43,897 nt of DNA from Bacillota bacterium (GCA_029550685.1 JAKPGY010000173.1:1-43897); one strand, 5' to 3'. Positions 16,088-25,535 are shown, counted from the first letter of the stretch. Numbers and translations are program-made. Notes: a model not told the origin generated them from the sequence alone.

Positions 16088-16375
16088 ATGACCAAGGAAT
16101 TGGCAGAGCGTATTGAGTATTATGCCCGGCAGCTTCCGGTCTTACAGGCCTGCCACCAGGCGGTTCAGGAATCATATCCGGGGCTGGGACTGCGCTGGAC
16201 CAAAATATATGGGCGCCGCTGGTCACACGTATGGGGGGACGGAACTAGTATGCTCAGTGCTGGCCGGCGGGTACAGATCAACGAGTCTTGGGGAATGGTT
16301 CTTAATGAGCCCTGTCCCATACCGGAGCCGGAGTTGACCCAAATGGTCCAGGTTTTAAAAAATTACTTGAAGTGA
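16088..16375 (+). CDS. Conserved-position unknown protein between hydG and hydE (95 residues)
   Basis: I do not recognise this family. The protein is soluble, with an N-terminal amphipathic helix (about 1-28), a central part rich in Trp, Gly and Arg (about 32-70: three Trp, several RRW/GRR-type stretches) and a C-terminal helix (about 78-95). It has two Cys (about 22 and 77) and several His, too few for a cluster-binding motif of its own. AAGGAGG lies 8 bases before the ATG. Its stop directly abuts the hydE start, so it is certainly part of the maturation operon. A role as an accessory or chaperone for HydG or HydE is inferred from position only. Confidence 0.7.
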   Translation: MTKELAERIEYYARQLPVLQACHQAVQESYPGLGLRWTKIYGRRWSHVWGDGTSMLSAGRRVQINESWGMVLNEPCPIPEPELTQMVQVLKNYLK

Positions 16376-17461
16376 GTGATAGATTTGAGCTGGATAGAGA
16401 ATATATTAAAGGACAACAACCCTGAAACGATGGAAGAGTTAATTACCAGGGCGGACCAGGTAAGGCGGAAGTTTCGTGGTGAAGCAGTTTACTTGCGGGG
16501 ATTAATCGAATTCACCAATTACTGCCAGCGTAACTGCTATTATTGTGGTCTGCGCCGGGACAATAACGCTATAAATCGTTACCGTTTAAGTGCGAAAGAG
16601 ATAATAGACTTGGCTTTACAGGCCAATCAGATGGGGTTTCAGTCACTGGCTTTGCAGTCCGGGGAGAACCCGGATAGGAAAACTGTCGACTTTTTGGTAA
16701 GAGTTGTAAGCGAAATCAGGGAACTGACTACTCGGGACAGCTCCATAGGGCTGGGCATTACCTTGAGTGTAGGAGAACTGTCTTATGCGGACTATAAGCG
16801 TTTATATGAAGCCGGTGGTCATCGCTACCTGCTGCGAATAGAAACTACGGATCCCCAACTCTTTGCCAGCATCCATCCTCCCTCCCAGACACTGGAAAAG
16901 CGGATAGAGTGTTTAAAGGCCTTGAAGGACATCGGTTATCAAGTAGGTACCGGTATAATGGTCGGCTTGCCTGGTCAAACCCCTGATCACCTGCTGGCGG
17001 ACTTGCAGTTCTTCGTGGATATGGATGTGGATATGATCGGTATGGGACCATACATCCCTCATCCCCAAACCCCCATGGGGCGAGAACCGTCAGCCAGTCA
17101 GGTGGATCCCTGGGTTCATACCCTGAAAGTGATGGCCCTGACTCGTATTCTCATGCCGGATATCAATATGGTGGCCTCCACTGCTCTCCAGTCCCTGCGA
17201 CCGGATGGGCTGAAATGGGGCTTAAGAGCCGGTGCCAATGTGGTGATGCCCATATTGACTCCCATTAAATACCGGGAAGATTACCGCTTGTATGCTGACA
17301 AAAAATACAAGTCCTTTCCTCAACTAAAGGAGGAAATTGAAGAAGCCGGCTTCCGTTTGGGATTATGGCAGTGGGGTGATTCGTTGCGCTGGGCCAAACG
17401 TCAGCAACAAAGCGAGGATAATAAGGTTGCTGGCCATTTGCAAGCAGAGGAGGCTATGTGA
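16376..17461 (+). CDS. hydE: [FeFe]-hydrogenase maturase HydE (radical SAM)
   Basis: A BioB-like radical SAM enzyme that helps build the dithiomethylamine-bridged diiron subcluster. The cluster motif CQRNCYYC is at about 50-57, within YLRGLIEFTNYCQRNC. The family phrase GHRYLLRIETTDPQLFASIHP is near 150-170. The length of 361 residues is normal. It starts at GTG directly after the stop of the 95-residue gene, without a strong ribosome site, so translation is probably coupled. hydF follows one base after its stop. Confidence 0.94.
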   Translation: MIDLSWIENILKDNNPETMEELITRADQVRRKFRGEAVYLRGLIEFTNYCQRNCYYCGLRRDNNAINRYRLSAKEIIDLALQANQMGFQSLALQSGENPDRKTVDFLVRVVSEIRELTTRDSSIGLGITLSVGELSYADYKRLYEAGGHRYLLRIETTDPQLFASIHPPSQTLEKRIECLKALKDIGYQVGTGIMVGLPGQTPDHLLADLQFFVDMDVDMIGMGPYIPHPQTPMGREPSASQVDPWVHTLKVMALTRILMPDINMVASTALQSLRPDGLKWGLRAGANVVMPILTPIKYREDYRLYADKKYKSFPQLKEEIEEAGFRLGLWQWGDSLRWAKRQQQSEDNKVAGHLQAEEAM

Positions 17462-17462
17462 T

Positions 17463-18746
17463 TTGAGCAGCTTGAATGAGACATCCAAAGGCATGAGAAC
17501 GGTAATTGCCGTTTTGGGGCGCCGCAATGCGGGGAAATCATCGTTGATAAATGCCCTGGTGGGCTTTGATCTGGCTATTGTATCCGGTGTGCCCGGAACT
17601 ACCACTGATCCGGTGGAAAAGGCGGTGGAATTAAATCCCCTGGGGCCTTGCCTGCTGATCGATACCGCAGGAATTGATGACGACAGCGAATTGGGAGCAA
17701 TGCGTATCCAGAAAACCAACCAGGTATTGGAGAATGCTGATATAGGGCTGCTGGTTGTCGGTGATGGGAAAATAACTGATTATGAGGAGGACCTGGTTGC
17801 AGCTCTGACCCTACAGAAGAAACCATTTATCGTGGTGATTAACAAAATTGACCTGGAACGCTACCGGGGTGTGGAGCAGACTGTGCAAGAAAAAGGCTGG
17901 CCCTATGTACTGGTATCCACGGTAGATGGACGGGGAATAGCCGCCCTGAAAGATCTCATCAGGAATCAAAAAGATGCCGGGCGCTTAGAGGACCCAGGAC
18001 TGCTGGACGGGATAGTGAAACCAGGGGATATGGTGGTTTTGGTAGTACCCATAGATTCGGGTGCTCCCAAGGGAAGACTGATTCTTCCCCAGGTTCAGAC
18101 TTTAAGAAATGTACTGGATTACCAGGCCAGTGCTTTAGTGGTTACCGAGAAGGAATTAGCCAAGCAGATGGATAAACTAAGTTCTCCTCCTGACCTGGTG
18201 ATAACTGATTCCCAAGCGGTGCTGGAGGTTCACCAGCAATTGCCTGATTATATACCCCTGACTACTTTTTCCATTATCTTTTCCCGGTATAAAGGAGATT
18301 TACCCTCTTTGGCAGCCGGTGCCCGGACTATCGACTCCTTGAATAATGGCGATGTGGTATTGATAGCTGAAGCTTGCACCCATCATCCTTTCCATGAAGA
18401 CATTGGCCGGGTAAAAATTCCCCGCTGGATAAGGCAGTTTACCGGCAAAGATATCGATTTTCAGGTAGCTGCAGGGCCTGCCTTCCCCAAAGATTTAAAG
18501 GATTATAAGTTGATTGTGCAGTGCGGAGGTTGCACCATAACCAGGCGTTCCTACCTGAACCGGATGGAACAGGCTGAGCAGGCGGGAGTACCTATAACCA
18601 ACTACGGTATTGCCATAAGCTACATGCAGGGAGTGCTAGACCGCACCCTGTCCCTTTTCCCGGAATTGCAGAATGAAAAACGGATGAGTGCCCGGATATC
18701 GTTCCCCAAGGTTTCATCTGTCCCTTTTCCCGGAATTGCAGAATGA
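17463..18746 (+). CDS. hydF: [FeFe]-hydrogenase maturation GTPase/scaffold HydF
   Basis: Scaffold on which the diiron subcluster is assembled before transfer to HydA. I chose TTG 17463 because AGAGGAGG ends nine bases upstream and the protein then begins MSSLNETSKG, as HydF proteins do. A frame open further upstream runs inside hydE. The P-loop GRRNAGKS is at 19-26. The C-terminal cluster site has CTH (C-x-H) and CGGC, but the usual His before the second pair is Gln (QCGGC). The last 20 or so residues come from a 36-bp duplication read out of frame (18648-18683 and 18718-18753) and do not look native. Confidence 0.93.
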   Translation: MSSLNETSKGMRTVIAVLGRRNAGKSSLINALVGFDLAIVSGVPGTTTDPVEKAVELNPLGPCLLIDTAGIDDDSELGAMRIQKTNQVLENADIGLLVVGDGKITDYEEDLVAALTLQKKPFIVVINKIDLERYRGVEQTVQEKGWPYVLVSTVDGRGIAALKDLIRNQKDAGRLEDPGLLDGIVKPGDMVVLVVPIDSGAPKGRLILPQVQTLRNVLDYQASALVVTEKELAKQMDKLSSPPDLVITDSQAVLEVHQQLPDYIPLTTFSIIFSRYKGDLPSLAAGARTIDSLNNGDVVLIAEACTHHPFHEDIGRVKIPRWIRQFTGKDIDFQVAAGPAFPKDLKDYKLIVQCGGCTITRRSYLNRMEQAEQAGVPITNYGIAISYMQGVLDRTLSLFPELQNEKRMSARISFPKVSSVPFPGIAE

Positions 18747-18753
18747 AAAACGG
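18648..18753. repeat. 36-bp direct duplication at the hydF 3' end
   Basis: Positions 18648-18683 and 18718-18753 are identical over 36 bases, offset by 70 bases. As 70 is not a multiple of three, the second copy is read in another frame and supplies the present hydF stop codon. Confidence 0.95.
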
Positions 18754-18827
18754 TGGCATAAGGCTCAAGGCTGATTAGATCCTTGCTGTGAAAATAAATG
18801 CGCTGTGTTATTGCGAGATATCTTCTT

Positions 18828-19745
18828 TTACATATGTGCGCATTGACTGGAAGGGTTAGTAACAGCCCGGTATTTGCCCTGGTATTCCTCCACTAGATGG
18901 AGCTCAATAAGGCGGCGCAGGTGGACCAGTAAACTTATTTTTTCAAAGTAATAATACTGCTCTTCTGCTTTCCCCCAGCGCCCGTAAACCAATTTGTGCT
19001 GTACTAATTCATCGAGAGATTGAGGCTTCCTTAGAGCTTTTAATATACTTTCTTCTTTTTCTAACAGGCGAGCCAGGTATTTCTCCAATTGCTCGCGCAC
19101 ATTGTGTTCGACTACCCCTTTATGGCCTGAGCAAATTACCTGGGGGCCCAATTTTATCAACTTCTCAATAGACCCAATTAACTGGGTAATGTCACTATTG
19201 ATATTGCCATACCAGGGCCCGAAGCTAGTAAGATCAATATCGCCGGTAAAGAGCAGGCCTTGTTTTTCCCAGTAGAATACACAGTGCCCGGGAGTATGCC
19301 CAGGGGTATGGATTACGGTTAAGTCGATGTTGCCCAGTTTAATGATTTGACCGTCGTGTAGTTCATGGGTTACTGAACAAGGCTGCCATTTTATCCAGGC
19401 CATTATTTGCTCGGTTAGTGCCGGGTCAGCGTGTCGATCAAAACCATAATAACTTATAAAGGTGTCCTTTGATACCATAGCTGGGATATCAGCAGGATGA
19501 GCATAAACATCTGCTGCAGGAAACAGGTGGTTACAACCGGTATGGTCCCGGTGGAAATGGGTATTCAAAATCCGTTCTACCGGCCTATCACCTAAATTAG
19601 CTTGGAATGCCTGGGACCAAACGGTCAAAGGGGTATCAATAAGAGTAGGTATTTCATCATCAATATAAAAGGAAAAAGAATTGGGAAAATTACCTCGCTC
19701 TTCAGGTGAAACCAGATAAACTTGATCAGTAACAGGGATAAACAC
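18828..19745 (-). CDS. Metallo-beta-lactamase-fold hydrolase
   Basis: A 305-residue metallohydrolase with the zinc-site motif THFHRDHTG (about 61-69), a second His in HTPGHTPGH (about 146-154), GDID (about 167) and SGHKG (about 209). The C-terminal 80 residues look like a winged-helix segment, as found in the group of MBL proteins that includes LACTB2 and thioesterase-like members. The substrate is unknown; thioester or nucleic acid phosphodiester hydrolysis are both possible. It starts at GTG, six bases after GGAGGA. No partner genes are coupled to it. Confidence 0.87.
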   Translation of the reverse strand: MFIPVTDQVYLVSPEERGNFPNSFSFYIDDEIPTLIDTPLTVWSQAFQANLGDRPVERILNTHFHRDHTGCNHLFPAADVYAHPADIPAMVSKDTFISYYGFDRHADPALTEQIMAWIKWQPCSVTHELHDGQIIKLGNIDLTVIHTPGHTPGHCVFYWEKQGLLFTGDIDLTSFGPWYGNINSDITQLIGSIEKLIKLGPQVICSGHKGVVEHNVREQLEKYLARLLEKEESILKALRKPQSLDELVQHKLVYGRWGKAEEQYYYFEKISLLVHLRRLIELHLVEEYQGKYRAVTNPSSQCAHM

Positions 19746-19942
19746 AATAATTCCTCCTTAGAAAAGTGCACTAAAAGACAGTGTAACGAAAATTACCCTG
19801 CAGGAGATACTCTTTTCTGCACTGACTATTCTTCCCTGTAAGAACACTTGCCACCAATAAAAATGGCATATGGTTCTTGAAAGATAGAATTAAAATAATT
19901 AATCATAAAAATCTGCGTTAATCAGCGTCAAATAATTACGTT

Positions 19943-20365
19943 TTAACGTGGTTTGCGCTTACGCTTAGCAGAGTTAATGGCTTTAGCATTCTTTCTCACC
20001 TGGCGCCCTTGTTGGGAAAACAGCAGTTGATTTTTTTGTTGCTGGCGCTGCCCTCCAAGGTATTCTTTTTCAAGCCCGCGCTTTACCACCAGAGTATGAC
20101 CTTCATCGAAACTCAATGCAATGGGGAGATCCGATTCGCCAGGTACGATACGGTATCCAGAATCCTTCAACAGGTCGCTGTTTTTAAGATAGCGGCGCAG
20201 TTCCTGCTTGATCACGGAAAACCGCCTTTCACTATGTAGACCTTTGCCATGTATGAAATCAATAACTGCCACTTCATGCTCTATACACCATAGCAAATTC
20301 TTTTCTGCTTTGGCCATAGCCTCACTTAATCCTAAATTATGAAGATCAACCGTCTCAATTTTCAT
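19943..20365 (-). CDS. Smr-domain protein
   Basis: A 140-residue protein with a single Smr domain near the N-terminus. The DLHNLG motif (about 7-12) and IHGKGLHS (about 38-45) correspond to the conserved LDLHG and HGxG signatures of Smr nucleases. The tail (about 105-140) is very basic and rich in Gln and Lys, fitting nucleic-acid contact. Smr domains nick DNA or act on collided ribosomes when part of MutS2. This short stand-alone form has no MutS core. AAGGCAGG precedes the ATG. Confidence 0.8.
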   Translation of the reverse strand: MKIETVDLHNLGLSEAMAKAEKNLLWCIEHEVAVIDFIHGKGLHSERRFSVIKQELRRYLKNSDLLKDSGYRIVPGESDLPIALSFDEGHTLVVKRGLEKEYLGGQRQQQKNQLLFSQQGRQVRKNAKAINSAKRKRKPR

Positions 20366-20641
20366 ATTTGGACCTGCCTTAGGTAAACTTTAATTATTTT
20401 ATACGATCAGACAGCCATCACCAAGAGTGAACTATATCCTAATTTTATAAAAAATTGGTTTTATGTAACAATAGGACCTACTCAACAAATTAGGACATTG
20501 AAACTATCCGGTGAAATTTTAAAAAAATAGGAAGGTTTTTCGCTACAATGGAAGAATAAGGAGAGAAGTTAGCTTTTTAAAAAGCAGGGCTGAAATATGG
20601 AAAAAACCCTAAGGTCCCTTAATTCAGCAGGAGGGTTGGAT

Positions 20642-23600
20642 ATGAACAGGAATAATTATAATTACCTACATGAATATTTTGTAGGACATCCATCCCTCTT
20701 ATTAATAGGAACAATGGAGGGGGAAATTCTATCCTGTAGTGCCAAATTGGCTGGTTTACTAGGATACGAATTGCAGGAAGTACTGGAACTCAACTGGATA
20801 ACCGATCTTACTGCTCCTAAACATTGGGAAAAAATACATTCTGAACTTAGTCCAGTGAGCACTGGGCTTCCCTGTCTATATCAGACCCAGTATATTCAGC
20901 GCAATGGAGATCTGATTCCTGCCCAGGTATGTGCGTTTCCTTTGCCGGCTATGGGAAATTTATGTCCTATTCTATTTTTAGTTTTTAGCCAAAGTAGTTC
21001 TGAGCATGCTGTTCTGCTAACACTGGACCACAATGAAGATTATCGCTTGCTGTTGGACAACATCAACGAACTTTTCTATACCTATGATGCAAACGGAAGA
21101 ATCACTTTTGTGAATCGTAAGGCGAAGGATATTTTAGGCTATAATCCCCAGGAAGCCATAGGGAGATATCTATGGGAATTTGTACCCGAAAGGTTTCGGA
21201 ATAATTTCATCGAGGAACTGAACCGGCGTATGAAGTTAGGCCAAGAGGATACCTATATGACGAAAGTTCTCCATCAGAATGGTAGTGAACGGGTTTTTCT
21301 CTTGAAAGCTTCTCCCATTATTAAAAACGGTAAAGTTGTAGGGGAAATGGCTTTAGCCGAAGATGTCACCGAAAGGCGCCGAATGGAAAAGGAACTGCGG
21401 CTTAGCAATGAAACCCTTCTAAGAATTCGTGAAGAACTAGTGGCGGCCAACCAGCAGCAACTGGCTGCTGAAGAAGAATTGCGCGCTCAGTTGGAGGAAT
21501 CGGAAAGCAATAAAAACGCCTTGGCTGAAGCCCATCAGAGACTGCAGACTATTATCGACTTCTTACCGGAGCCAACCTTTGTAATAAACCGGCAAGGTCA
21601 AGTGGTATTGTGGAACCATGCTATGGAAGAGTTGACGGGTATTAAAGCCCGCGATATTTTGGGGCGAAGCAATTACGAGTATGCAGTTCCTTTCTTTGGC
21701 CGCCGGGTCCCCATGTTGATCGATATGTCGCTGGATCCGCAACTTATCGACCATAGCAACACTGCCATTGATATACAAGATGGTGACACTCTATTCGCAG
21801 AAATATATTGCCCTCAACTGGGGGTGAATGGCTCCTATCTGTCCTGCAAAAGTGCGCCTTTGCGAGATCGTAGTGGCAATCTGGTAGGTGCCATAGAAAT
21901 CATGCGCAATATCACCGAGCGTAAAAAAGTGGAAAAAGCGCTGTTCGAGAGCGAACAAAAGTACCGCAACATGATTGAGCGTATTGATGATGGATACTTT
22001 GAGGTGGATCTGGAAGGCAACTTCCAGTTTGTAAACCGTTACCTAGTTGAAAGAATTGCCTATAGTACCGAAGAAATGTTGGGTAAGAATTACCGCGCCG
22101 TTATGGATGAGGAGAATGCTAAACGGGTCAAAAGTACCTTCAATCAAGTATATAAGACCGGCAAAACGGTGCGTGACTTTGAATGGATCGTAAAGCGTAA
22201 AGATGGCAACCAGTTTATTGTAGAGAGCACTGTTATTCCTATCAAGGAAGATAACCAGGTAGTAGGCTTCCGGGGTATTGTAAGGGATATTACCGACCGG
22301 AAAAAAGCCGAGCTGGCTTTGCAGAATAGTGAGAAAAACCTGCGCCGGCAAGTGGAGTATTTGAACACTTTAATCGACAACCTGCACGAAATGTTTTTCA
22401 CCTATGATCGGAACGGCCTCATAACTTTTATGAATAAGCGTTCTTTAGATGTGCTGGGTTATTATCCTGATGAAATTATGGGCTGTCATGTGGCTGACTT
22501 CGTCAGACCAGATGAAAGGGGTAAAGTCTATAAAGGGATTCGAGACCGGGTTGAACAAAAAGTGAAAAGCAGTTACGAATTGCCCTTAATACATAAGTCG
22601 GGATCAGAGCGTATTATAAAGCTTAATACTTCTCCTCTTTATGGAGATCGTAATGCTATTATCGGCGGTATGGTATTAGCTGAGGATATTACCGAACGCA
22701 AACAAGCTCAGCAAGCCTTGGAACTCAGCGAGGCCCAGTACCGGGGTATTGTGGAAGATCAAACTGAACTGATTTGCCGCAGTCTTCCCAATGGAAAACT
22801 TATTTTTGTAAATGAGGCCTATTGCAGGTACTTTGGCCTGGAAAAGGAGGAGATTCTAAAAGGAGGTTCTCAAATACCCATCCACCCCGATGACCAAGCC
22901 TGGGTAAAATTGCAGCTTAGCCGGTTGTCCCCGGGGAACCCCTCTTGTTCGCTGGAATACCGGGTGATGAAGGCTGAAAACGATTCTCGCTGGTTACAGT
23001 GGACTCATCGAGCTATTTTTGACAATTTCGGAGTTATAGTCTATTACCAGTCAGTGGGACGAGATATTACCGAGCAAAAGGAAGCCCAGGAAAGGCTTAC
23101 TTTTTTAAGCCAGCATGATTCATTGACCGGGTTGTATAATCGTCTCTACTTTGAACAGGAGTTAAAACGTCATGAAAACAGCACCAATTCCATCGGGTTG
23201 ATTATATGCGATGTGGATGGGCTAAAACTGATTAATGACACTCTGGGACATGAACAGGGCGATCGCTTGCTCCGTGAGGTGTCTGCTTTAATGAAGGGCT
23301 GCTTCCGAGGGGATGACATCCTGGCTCGGGTGGGAGGCGATGAATTTGCCGCCATTGTTCCCAACGCTACCCCCAAGTTACTGGAGGAAAGAATTCAGTC
23401 TATTCGCAAGGCGGTAAAGGAATCTAGCGAGAACAATGATGATTTTCCCATTAGCATTTCTTTAGGATATGCGTACAGGGAAGATCCTAATATACCTATA
23501 ATGGAGATCTTTAAGCAAGCTGATGATGATATGTACAGGGAAAAACTCCGCAGCGGTAGTAATGCCCGTAGTGCCATGGTGGAAACTTTGGTGAAGGCAC

Positions 23601-24139
23601 TGGAAACCCGGGATTTTATTACCGATGGTCATGCTGAACGTCTCCAGATGATGGTAGAAGCAGTGGCCCAAGCGATCGGTTTATCCGAGCGAACAGTAAA
23701 TGATTTGCGCTTGTTAGCTCAATTTCATGATATCGGCAAAGTGGGAATACCTGATTCCATAGTATTTAAGCAAGGCAAGCTTACTGAAGATGAGCACCGA
23801 ATTATGCAAAGGCATTGTGATATAGGCCATCGTATCGCCCTCTCCGTGCCAGATCTCTTAAGGATATCTGACTGGATACTGAAACACCACGAATGGTGGA
23901 ATGGGCAGGGCTATCCCCTGGGACTGGAAGGAGAGGAGATACCCGTGGAATGCCGCATAATAGCCATTGCTGATGCCTATGATGCTATGACCAATGACCG
24001 GCCATATCGCCAGGCAATGTCTCATCAGGATGCAGTTGAGGAATTACGGCGACGGGCAGGGATTCAGTTCGATCCGCGACTGGTAGAGGTATTTATTTCG
24101 TGCTGGCCAATTAAAAAGGATAGCGATAGTGGCCAATAA
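20642..24139 (+). CDS. Multi-PAS sensor with GGDEF and HD-GYP domains (cyclic-di-GMP synthesis and turnover)
   Basis: A large cytoplasmic signalling protein of 1165 residues. Six PAS modules in tandem cover about 10-815; a coiled coil links the second and third (about 260-295). The GGDEF domain carries an intact GGDEF motif (about 898-902) and the inhibitory I-site RGDD five residues before it, so it should make cyclic-di-GMP with product inhibition. The HD-GYP domain has HD (about 1027) and HHEWWNGQGYP (about 1082), so it should degrade the same messenger. No membrane helix or response-receiver domain is present. I prefer ATG 20642, six bases after AGGAGGG, to 20597. Its 3' end overlaps the convergent DUF1287 gene by 29 bases. 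PAS ligands cannot be assigned. Confidence 0.9.
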   Translation: MNRNNYNYLHEYFVGHPSLLLIGTMEGEILSCSAKLAGLLGYELQEVLELNWITDLTAPKHWEKIHSELSPVSTGLPCLYQTQYIQRNGDLIPAQVCAFPLPAMGNLCPILFLVFSQSSSEHAVLLTLDHNEDYRLLLDNINELFYTYDANGRITFVNRKAKDILGYNPQEAIGRYLWEFVPERFRNNFIEELNRRMKLGQEDTYMTKVLHQNGSERVFLLKASPIIKNGKVVGEMALAEDVTERRRMEKELRLSNETLLRIREELVAANQQQLAAEEELRAQLEESESNKNALAEAHQRLQTIIDFLPEPTFVINRQGQVVLWNHAMEELTGIKARDILGRSNYEYAVPFFGRRVPMLIDMSLDPQLIDHSNTAIDIQDGDTLFAEIYCPQLGVNGSYLSCKSAPLRDRSGNLVGAIEIMRNITERKKVEKALFESEQKYRNMIERIDDGYFEVDLEGNFQFVNRYLVERIAYSTEEMLGKNYRAVMDEENAKRVKSTFNQVYKTGKTVRDFEWIVKRKDGNQFIVESTVIPIKEDNQVVGFRGIVRDITDRKKAELALQNSEKNLRRQVEYLNTLIDNLHEMFFTYDRNGLITFMNKRSLDVLGYYPDEIMGCHVADFVRPDERGKVYKGIRDRVEQKVKSSYELPLIHKSGSERIIKLNTSPLYGDRNAIIGGMVLAEDITERKQAQQALELSEAQYRGIVEDQTELICRSLPNGKLIFVNEAYCRYFGLEKEEILKGGSQIPIHPDDQAWVKLQLSRLSPGNPSCSLEYRVMKAENDSRWLQWTHRAIFDNFGVIVYYQSVGRDITEQKEAQERLTFLSQHDSLTGLYNRLYFEQELKRHENSTNSIGLIICDVDGLKLINDTLGHEQGDRLLREVSALMKGCFRGDDILARVGGDEFAAIVPNATPKLLEERIQSIRKAVKESSENNDDFPISISLGYAYREDPNIPIMEIFKQADDDMYREKLRSGSNARSAMVETLVKALETRDFITDGHAERLQMMVEAVAQAIGLSERTVNDLRLLAQFHDIGKVGIPDSIVFKQGKLTEDEHRIMQRHCDIGHRIALSVPDLLRISDWILKHHEWWNGQGYPLGLEGEEIPVECRIIAIADAYDAMTNDRPYRQAMSHQDAVEELRRRAGIQFDPRLVEVFISCWPIKKDSDSGQ

Positions 24140-24788
24140 TCTCCCACCGTTCCAGGCAATCCTCTTCTACAGCTATACCAGCATTGTGAATAACCAACGG
24201 TCTACCGTATTTACTCTTGAGATCGCTGATTATCCCACAATGTTCTTCTCCGTTATCAAAACGCCAGTAAACAATATCTCCCCACTTCCATTCATTTAGA
24301 TGGCCCTCAACCTGGCAGGTAAGTGATTGGCCATGGCGCTGAAAAAATGTCATTTGGTTAGGGACCCGTCGATGGTCTATATTGGAATCTGGCTCACTCA
24401 GGTCCCACTTTTGGGGATAGATTGCAAAATTACTGGTCATATCTTCGTGAATGAGCTGCTGAAGGTCGATACCAGCCCGGCGCAGAGCTCGAATTACCAC
24501 ATCAGTACATGCTCCCCGGTCAGGGCTGACATCTCCCCCTGGATAACTAATAGCCTGATAACTGGCATCGTAGCGAGTGCCATTTTTCACTTCTTCCCTG
24601 GCTCCTATGACGATCCAGTCAGCAATAACCCGCTGAGAAGCAGGGATTGTTTCAACTGGAGATGGCTGCCTATCGTTGGCAGTCCCCCCAAGTGGTTCTA
24701 TGAACCTATCTGAATTGTTATATGTTCCCCACACCACAACAAAGGAGATCATCACTAGCAGTACTGCGGCAAGACCTAGTCGACGCAT
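24111..24788 (-). CDS. DUF1287 exported protein
   Basis: A 225-residue protein with an N-terminal membrane segment or uncleaved signal (about 6-22). The DUF1287 core follows, recognisable by SYPGGDVSPDRGACTDVVIR (about 85-104), WDLSEPDSNIDHRR, and the late GDIVYWRF and HCGII motifs. This family has the papain/NlpC-P60-like arrangement of Cys (GACTD), His (EHCGI) and a downstream polar residue, so peptide or amide hydrolysis at the cell surface is plausible. It converges on the cyclic-di-GMP gene with a 29-base overlap. Confidence 0.85.
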   Translation of the reverse strand: MRRLGLAAVLLVMISFVVVWGTYNNSDRFIEPLGGTANDRQPSPVETIPASQRVIADWIVIGAREEVKNGTRYDASYQAISYPGGDVSPDRGACTDVVIRALRRAGIDLQQLIHEDMTSNFAIYPQKWDLSEPDSNIDHRRVPNQMTFFQRHGQSLTCQVEGHLNEWKWGDIVYWRFDNGEEHCGIISDLKSKYGRPLVIHNAGIAVEEDCLERWEIIGHYRYPF

Positions 24789-24908
24789 GATATTAAGCTC
24801 CTAAAAAGCCTACTTTGATACTAATGTACCATGAATTTGGTTAACCATAAATCTACTCATGCCGGGAGGGCTGTGATAGAATTAGATGGTTAACATACCC
24901 CGAGGAGA

Positions 24909-25340
24909 GTGTTGATAGGAATGGGTTGGAATACCATTCTGAGGGGAACCAAAAACGGACTGCTCATTACCTGGGAATTGGCCCGGGTTGTTATACCGGT
25001 ATTTTTCTGTGTTACCATCCTAAAATATACTCCGGTACTTCCCTGGATATCCCAGCATATGGTCCCCATTATGAAATTACTGGGTTTGCCGGGAGAAGCT
25101 GCTCTGCCGCTGGTATTAGGTTATTTCCTCAATATTTATGCGGCTATCGGTGCTATGCTTCCTTTGGGTCCAAGCGTAAGAGAGATAACCATTATATCGG
25201 TAATGCTGCTTTTGGCGCACAGCTTGCCCATGGAAGCAGCGGTAGCTAAACAGACTGGAGTCCCAGTGGCCGGCTTGATTTTGCTAAGAATCACCCTTTC
25301 CTTCATATCAGGTTATTTGTTTAATTTGGTATTGCCGTGA
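24909..25340 (+). CDS. Nucleoside-recognition (Gate) domain membrane protein, first of a pair
   Basis: A membrane protein of about 140 residues and one Gate domain. Typical phrases are VVIPVFFCVTILKY, LGLPGEAALPLVLGYFLNIYAAIGAM and LLAHSLPMEAAVAKQTG. Gate domains occur in SpmA/SpmB, FeoB and nucleoside transporters, usually as two copies that form the pore. Here the second copy is the next gene. The start is unclear: GTG 24909, TTG 24912 and ATG 24921 are all possible after GAGGAG (24902-24907). The substrate is unknown. A repeat block of about 165 bases separates it from its partner. Confidence 0.75.
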   Translation: MLIGMGWNTILRGTKNGLLITWELARVVIPVFFCVTILKYTPVLPWISQHMVPIMKLLGLPGEAALPLVLGYFLNIYAAIGAMLPLGPSVREITIISVMLLLAHSLPMEAAVAKQTGVPVAGLILLRITLSFISGYLFNLVLP

Positions 25341-25508
25341 TAACGCCTCGCGGGGCGATGTGGGCATGTTCCCAACGATTTGCCTATTATGTATGGCAGG
25401 GGCAAACCTACTGTCTGCTGTCATGAGGACTTGCGGAAGGCCATTCCGTGCAATGACATAAACGATGACAGGTGTAAGTTATTTCATTTGTCATAGCCTG
25501 TTCTACAG
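25341..25508. repeat. Repeat block between the two Gate-domain genes
   Basis: Segments here match the other repeat regions. GCCTGTTCTACAGGTGAC (about 25496-25513) is the reverse complement of the spacer module at 30384-30400, and CAAACCTACTGTC recurs near 30786 as TAAACCTACTGTC. A TGTCAT...ATGACA palindrome with an inner GGAA...TTCC stem lies at about 25420-25462. No gene is present. Confidence 0.7.
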
Positions 25509-25535
25509 GTGACAATTGAAAGCAGGAGGCGGCCT

